A stretch of DNA of 64,000 bases from an uncultured Bacteroidota bacterium (GTDB lineage: Bacteria > Bacteroidota > Bacteroidia > Bacteroidales > SZUA-534). The position numbers were made by a program, and so were the translations under genes. Below are positions 61,301-64,000 of this stretch, piece by piece (position 1 is the stretch's first letter; each line of letters opens with the position of its first letter). The notes below the pieces were generated by a model, which saw only the letters and a list, made by a program, of their open reading frames with translations, ran no database searches and was not told the DNA's origin. The DNA lies in the NCBI GenBank assembly GCA_946186925.1, contig CAMHPA010000006.1, forward strand, positions 23,221-87,220, in the 5' to 3' direction.

Positions 61301-64000
61301 CCGACAATCATATTGAGCCAGACTACGTTCATCTACGACGGCACGGCAAAATCTCCGACTGTTACATCGGTGAAAGACGGCTCAACCGTTATTCCAGCAT
61401 CGGAATACACGGTGACGATGCCTGACGATGCTGTGAGCGTTGGTGATTATACTGTCGAAATCGAAGACATCGATGGCGGTAACTACACCGTCAGCGGTAC
61501 GGCAACCTACGTTATTAATCTCTGCACCGAGCACCAGTTCGACAACTTCGGCCAGTGCACCGTTTGCGGCGAATATACTCAGCCCGAACTCGTCGACGAC
61601 GTTTATCAGATTGCCAGCGCGGCACATCTCTATTGGTTTGCCTCGTGGGTGAACAAAGGAAATGCTGAAGCCAGCGCAGTGCTCACTGCCGACATTGTTG
61701 TAAACAGCAATGTGCTTGCAGCCGACGGCTCGCTCAACGGCGACGGCAGCAACTTCAGAACCTGGACTCCGATAGGTTATATTGACGAGGAAGGAACTGA
61801 GTATTACTTCTCAGGCACTTTCGATGGCAACAACCACACCATAAGCGGCTTGTATTCAGTTGATTATGGTTATTGTGTCGGACTGATAGGCGAGGCCGAC
61901 GGAGCAACAATTAAAAACGTGGGTATTGTTGATTCATACTTTAGCGGAATAGAATGTATTGGAGGTGTTTGCGGTTATGCACAAAACAACTGCACAATCG
62001 ACAACTGCTACAACACTGGAACGGTTAGCAGCGAATACGGAACAGGTGGCATTTGCGGTTGGGCTCCAGATAATTGCACAATAACCAATTGCTACAACAC
62101 AGGAGCGGTTTCCAGCGAACAGTACTATGCAGGTGGCATTAGCGGTTATGCTTATAATAATTGCACAATAACCAATTGCTACAACACAGGAGCGGTTACT
62201 TGTGGTGAATCATACGCAGGTGGCATTTGCGGTTATATGGAAATCAATAGCACAATAACCAATTGCTACAACACAGGAAAGGTTACTTGTGGTGAAGAAT
62301 GTGCAGGTGGCATTTGCGGTTGGGCTCAAGATAATTGCACAATAACCAACTGCTACAACACAGGAGCGGTTAGCAGCGAATACGGAGCAGGTGGCATTTG
62401 CGGATTCCTTGCTGGCAGCGAAATAACTAATTGCTACAACACAGGAGCGGTTACTTGTGGTGAATCATACGCGGGTGGCATTTGCGGATATTTGGATGAA
62501 TCAACAGCAACCAACAACTTCTATCTTGCTGGTTGTGCAACCGTTGGCGAGGGCGAGAATGTGGTAGTGCAAAACGGCGTTGGAGTTGATGAAGGAGAAG
62601 AGCCAGCAGCCGATGCCGAAGGCCAGACAACTGCGGCCACAGCCAGTGAGTTTGTAAGCGGCCGAATAGCCTACTTGCTCAATGGCAGCGAGTTCGGCGG
62701 CAGCGTATGGCATCAGACTCTGTTTGCCGATGAGGCTCCAGTGCTCAACGCAGAGCACAACAGTGTTACGGGCTACATTACCGAGGAGGGCAGCGTCGTC
62801 ACAGTTGTCGGCAGCGTGGTTGTGGAATCGGCCTATGAGGTTGCCAATGGCAAAACTCTGAATATTCCTGCTGGCGCATCGCTCACCACAAGAGGCGATG
62901 GTGTCATCACCAACAATGGCACAATTGTTCTCAACGGCACACTTGCAGGCAACGATTTGGCTGGCAGTGGCAACTTCATCTATGGCGGCCAAATCGCAAC
63001 AGCCGATTTAGTGCTGAGCAATGCAAACTATGTCTACAAAGGTTCGGCCTACGATGACATTGAGTTCACTGTCAGCCGCACAATCTGCGGAAAAGTGTTC
63101 ACCTATGGCGATGCTTACACAGTGTCGTACGCCAACAACATCAACGCTGGCCAGGCAACCATCAGCCTTACCAACAACAACGATGCTGAGAATGTTGTCA
63201 GCAGCCAGTTTACCATCAATCCTGTTGAAGATGAGGTGGTTGTGACAGTAACACTTGCCGATAAGAGCGTGGCATTCAGCGGCGCGGCGCAGACTTACAA
63301 CTCTGAAGATGCACTCACCATTGAGGCCAACAACGCGCTTTACAATATCAGTTGGGTTTCGGCATCGGGCAACGCTGCAAGCGTGAGCGGCACCAATGCT
63401 GCAGAGTACGCTTTCGGCTGGAATGCGGAAATGTTCAGCAACACCAGCGATAATTTCACCAATGTCCGCTTCGATGTTACCGATGGCAAACTCATCATCA
63501 CTCCTAACACTGAGGTTGTTGTCACCGTAACCGAGAACAGCAGCACACTCACTTATAATGGTGAGGAACATAGCGTTAGCGGTTACTCTGTAGCCATCAG
63601 CGATGCCACAGGTGTTTACACCGAAGATGATATCGCGTTCAGCGGCACTGCCACAGCAAGCGGCACCAACGCTGGCGTTTACCCGATGCAACTGTCGGCA
63701 GCCGATTTCAGCAACACCAATGCAAACTTTGCCGAGGTTACATTCAATATTGTCGATGGCGCGCTCACCATCACCAAAGCGCCTGAGGCACCCAACAAGC
63801 CTGCCGCCGCCATGGAGACACGCTACATCAACACCCAACTTGTGGCTCTGCCTGCCGATTGGGCATGGAGCGGAAACAAGGCTCTTGAATTAGGCGACAA
63901 CTCCGCCACAGCCAACTACGCAGGTGCCGACAAGGGCAACTACGAGGTTGAGAGCGTTGCTGTAACCATCAAGCGTCTGCCATGTCTGCACAACGAGGGC
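55337..64000 (+). CDS. giant secreted adhesin with GLUG and MBG repeats (runs off right edge)
   Basis: The frame from 55337 stays open to the last base (2,888 codons so far); the last codon is in the same frame, and the ORF track lists no terminated ORF in it. A signal peptide 'MKCLLTTLLLLGSTLTSWA' begins at residue 31 (ATG 55427, an alternative start). The protein alternates three kinds of module: 'GYYAIGSADELYGF'-type strands with 'GTFNGQGYTVSGLYY', cysteine-containing GLUG repeats ('GGICG..NCYNTG'), and Ig-like MBG units ('TYNGSAQTPTVTVKDG'). A 'CTEHQFDNFGQCTVCGEY' knuckle precedes the last block. It is probably a cell-surface or secreted adhesin; the C-terminal sorting signal is outside the window. 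Confidence 0.9.
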   Translation, partial: MRKIKQFLLTTAESPQSGRRALSGLFKSKAMKCLLTTLLLLGSTLTSWAVREIYDLPTEQPVLIDESNYQQYGLTSEYIGYRGLSKPQHLYWMTDMGRGRAPINYVLLNDIVMNSGSGTKKRWVPLGGRVYNRVIHSNGTLEVSLNEERAYTGTFDGNGHTISGLYFDNTGSILMITQEESNDYAVSYEFVAGPKVGFIGVANGATIKNLGIINATIINDDNYVGGIVGYCINSSAENYNGPTTITNCWFEGVVRGKNNTGGICGYGGNITKCYNTGTVSGAYYTGGICGYGGNITNCYNTGAVSGSAYTGGICGNGGTQNNCYTTGMVSSSSSYFGGICGSSGTQNNCYYLEGSCSRRGGGVSATADEFASGKIAYLLNGNTFDGTTWRQTLFTDAAPLLAASHKAVTGYINEVDNVITTYGNVALSTDYTVGEGKTLIIPEGATVTTIGSSKIINNGTLIVEGTISGNNLDGNGAFYYAQLDDADVTLNTVSVPYKGSAYTVGDLDVSYASRIYKGKTFTYSNTATMTYQNNTNCGTATVTWNGSVTREFTIAPKAVTTPTVELSATVFTYSGNEQKPTVTLKDGETVIDPSEYTVTYPSDVVNEGDKTITITDNEGGNYIISECSAEYSIVLDPEIVDGFYQIGNAKQLAWFANLVNSGTTNANAVLVSNIVVNSNVLATDGSLNDDGSNFSVWTPIGTSSRKYTGTFNGQGYTVSGLYYNNSTTSYVGLFGCADGATITKVGVVDSYLKGNQYVGGICGNGGTIIGCHNASNVSGNSNVGGICGNGGTQTSCYSIGTVSGSAICGNGGTQTLCYYLTGSATSAGGGSNASKIAFTNGEAAYMLNGNTSEGDILWYQDIGADAMPTTNNRHGIVYYSNYLYGNGICPTQIADAAQAEALGLSSSYVGYYAIGSADELYGFSELVKRGTTSANGVLTDDIVVNRNVLNEDGTLNGDGSNFRKWIPIGTSGNSYLGKFNGNGHTVSGLYFDDSEANNVGLFGYLNTNSYNGGSIEDVGVVDSYFNGYQNVGGICGYVLSSNSYGCSIFRCYSTSTISGWRNVGGICGYSSSEINYITHCYNAGSVSGYYEVGGICGSGSYYGTVPVNCCFNVGSVSATNYYDADGICPHAGEKIKCYSLENSAPTLLSSSTIIASASEFASGKIAYLIGGYFRQTLFSDAYPSFNKNSNWVTGYIDEDGDVLTVVGNPVLTTNYTIAEGKTLVIPEGTSYDDRPSIETTGDAVITNNGTIICNGTITGNDLAGNGSFIFENLTSNDVILNTASYPYKGTAYTLEDGLDITISRVMCGKTFTYYNPETPLEVVYYNNVNVGTTASISWRKTFWSEQYSEYNYRQYAYKTFSITPKEVELVWLQSELPYSGEAQAPTATVGNLIGNDVCEVTVEGAQTAVGGPYTATATALSNDNYTLPEDATMEFSILSKTVSNPTIVLSANTFTYNGQAQTPTVTVKDGETTIDPSEYRVTMSDDVTNVGQKTVTISNVSGNYNVSGSAIFTINPKEVTNPTIALSATSYTYNGSAQTPTVTVKDGETTIPTSEYTVSYPTDVINAGSKTVTISNVSGNYTVSSGSATFTINPKEVTNPTIELSATEFTYNGSAQTPTVTVKDGETTIPTSEYTVSYSSNTNAGTATVTITDKANGNYTVSNCSATFTINPKVVSNPTIALSATEFTYDGSAKTPTVSSVKDGSTIINSDEYTVSYSNNTNAGTAKVTITDKANGNYTVSGSATFTISPKVVSSPTIALSQTSYTYDGSAKTPTVSSVKDGSTTIASGEYTVSYSNNTNAGTATVTIADKANGNYTVSGSATFTISPKEVSSPTIELSQTSYTYDGSAKTPTVTSVKDGSTIIASGEYTVSYSNNTNAGTATVTIADKANGNYTVRGEANFTISPKVVSSPTIEFSDAEITYTGSALTPTITVKDGSTVIPTSEYTVSYSNNTNAGTANLTITNNANGNYTVSGEATFTINPKSVSNPTIILSQTTFIYDGTAKSPTVTSVKDGSTVIPASEYTVTMPDDAVSVGDYTVEIEDIDGGNYTVSGTATYVINLCTEHQFDNFGQCTVCGEYTQPELVDDVYQIASAAHLYWFASWVNKGNAEASAVLTADIVVNSNVLAADGSLNGDGSNFRTWTPIGYIDEEGTEYYFSGTFDGNNHTISGLYSVDYGYCVGLIGEADGATIKNVGIVDSYFSGIECIGGVCGYAQNNCTIDNCYNTGTVSSEYGTGGICGWAPDNCTITNCYNTGAVSSEQYYAGGISGYAYNNCTITNCYNTGAVTCGESYAGGICGYMEINSTITNCYNTGKVTCGEECAGGICGWAQDNCTITNCYNTGAVSSEYGAGGICGFLAGSEITNCYNTGAVTCGESYAGGICGYLDESTATNNFYLAGCATVGEGENVVVQNGVGVDEGEEPAADAEGQTTAATASEFVSGRIAYLLNGSEFGGSVWHQTLFADEAPVLNAEHNSVTGYITEEGSVVTVVGSVVVESAYEVANGKTLNIPAGASLTTRGDGVITNNGTIVLNGTLAGNDLAGSGNFIYGGQIATADLVLSNANYVYKGSAYDDIEFTVSRTICGKVFTYGDAYTVSYANNINAGQATISLTNNNDAENVVSSQFTINPVEDEVVVTVTLADKSVAFSGAAQTYNSEDALTIEANNALYNISWVSASGNAASVSGTNAAEYAFGWNAEMFSNTSDNFTNVRFDVTDGKLIITPNTEVVVTVTENSSTLTYNGEEHSVSGYSVAISDATGVYTEDDIAFSGTATASGTNAGVYPMQLSAADFSNTNANFAEVTFNIVDGALTITKAPEAPNKPAAAMETRYINTQLVALPADWAWSGNKALELGDNSATANYAGADKGNYEVESVAVTIKRLPCLHNEG
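56113..56400 (+). repeat. GLUG repeat block 1 in the adhesin
   Basis: Four units of about 66-75 bases encode 'TGGICGYGGNITKCYNTGTVSG'-like repeats. Units 1 and 2 are nearly identical at DNA level, unit 4 ends with 'NNCYYLEGSC'. Each unit has a conserved pair of cysteines. Confidence 0.85.
57604..57800 (+). repeat. GLUG repeat block 2a
   Basis: Three shorter GLUG units ('VGGICGNGGTIIGCHNASNVSG' and relatives) follow a strand-rich module 'GTFNGQGYTVSGLYYNN'. The last unit is truncated ('SAICGNGGTQTLCYY'). Confidence 0.8.
58420..58760 (+). repeat. GLUG repeat block 2b, diverged
   Basis: Four diverged units ('VGGICGYVLSSNS', 'VGGICGYSSSEIN', 'VGGICGSGSYYG', 'ADGICPHAGEK') with irregular length. 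They are less alike than those of blocks 1 and 3, which suggests an older array. Confidence 0.78.
59666..61520 (+). repeat. eight tandem MBG/Ig-like units of 231-234 bases
   Basis: Units start at 59666, 59897, 60131, 60365, 60599, 60833, 61067 and 61298, giving steps of 231, 234, 234, 234, 234, 234 and 231 bases. Each encodes 77-78 residues of the form (S/N)PTI-LS-TYNGSAQTPTV..KDG..SEYTVSY..NAGTATVTI..GNYTVSGSATFTI-PK-V. Adjacent units are nearly identical in places, a sign of recent duplication or homogenisation. A lone unit of the same type is at about 57010-57230. Confidence 0.9.
61960..62520 (+). repeat. GLUG repeat block 3, seven near-identical units
   Basis: Seven units of about 72-78 bases encode 'GGICGWAPDNCTITNCYNTG'-like repeats with alternating linkers 'AVSSEYG' and 'AVTCGESY'. 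The DNA identity between units is high, so copy number may vary between strains. Confidence 0.87.

Noticed and set aside
59666-61520. Possible CRISPR-like array because of regular period
   Set aside because: The period is 231-234 bases, all of it coding in one frame, with no unique spacers; it is a protein domain repeat.

Overview
The window reads as a chromosomal segment of a Bacteroidota bacterium, most likely order Bacteroidales. The evidence is several TonB-dependent receptors with carboxypeptidase-like N-terminal domains, DUF4876/DUF6850 and DUF4491 families, promoters with a -7 element close to TAnnTTTG and a TTG about 20 bases upstream, a TPP riboswitch in front of a TonB receptor, and a very large GLUG/MBG-repeat surface protein. 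I see no tRNA, rRNA, CRISPR array, insertion sequence or prophage.

Layout. 0-10 kb: an outer-membrane uptake locus on the minus strand (DUF4876 lipoprotein, TonB receptor, DUF6850 barrel), a cysteine-rich lipoprotein, then a divergent TonB receptor with a periplasmic heavy-metal-associated (HMA) protein. 10-19 kb: aldo/keto reductase, DUF4491 protein, a methyltransferase, an RND/MMPL exporter cluster (RND pump, lipoprotein-sorting-like protein, outer-membrane protein, small membrane protein), a MNT-HEPN pair and a TetR regulator. 19-30 kb: an M49-like lipoprotein, an AspT/YidE transporter with a divergent LysR regulator, an ABC exporter pair, a ketopantoate-reductase-like enzyme and two-domain neighbours. 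30-38 kb: a GH3 glycosidase, small accessory enzymes, a decayed SMR transporter, a second operator-bearing methyltransferase, YitT, Fic and an AT-rich membrane protein. 38-51 kb: housekeeping genes (leuS, asnS, rpoN, ruvC, serS, rpmA, rplU, bifunctional nuclease) interrupted by a nucleotidyltransferase pair and an AT-rich orphan. 51-64 kb: a TPP-riboswitch-controlled TonB receptor (probable thiamin uptake), about 1.6 kb of repeat-rich DNA, and the adhesin, which runs off the right edge.

How parts work together. Three promoters (RND cluster, tetR itself, ABC exporter pair) carry the same palindrome AATCCC-N8-GGGATT overlapping the TTG of the promoter, which suggests one TetR regulon controlling two export systems. 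In the RND and ABC copies the promoter is followed by a short ORF and a terminator-like hairpin before the first gene. A second, different palindrome (TGCAACC-N-GGTTGCA type) sits at the same distance from TATTTTTG upstream of the aldo/keto reductase and two methyltransferases.

The strongest unexplained signal is compositional. By reading every line I found no CCGG in the first 35.58 kb, none in leuS and none in the riboswitch-controlled TonB receptor, yet it is frequent from about 41.26 to 50.8 kb. AGCT follows the same pattern. GATC is nearly absent from the first 55 kb. These counts were made by eye and should be recomputed.
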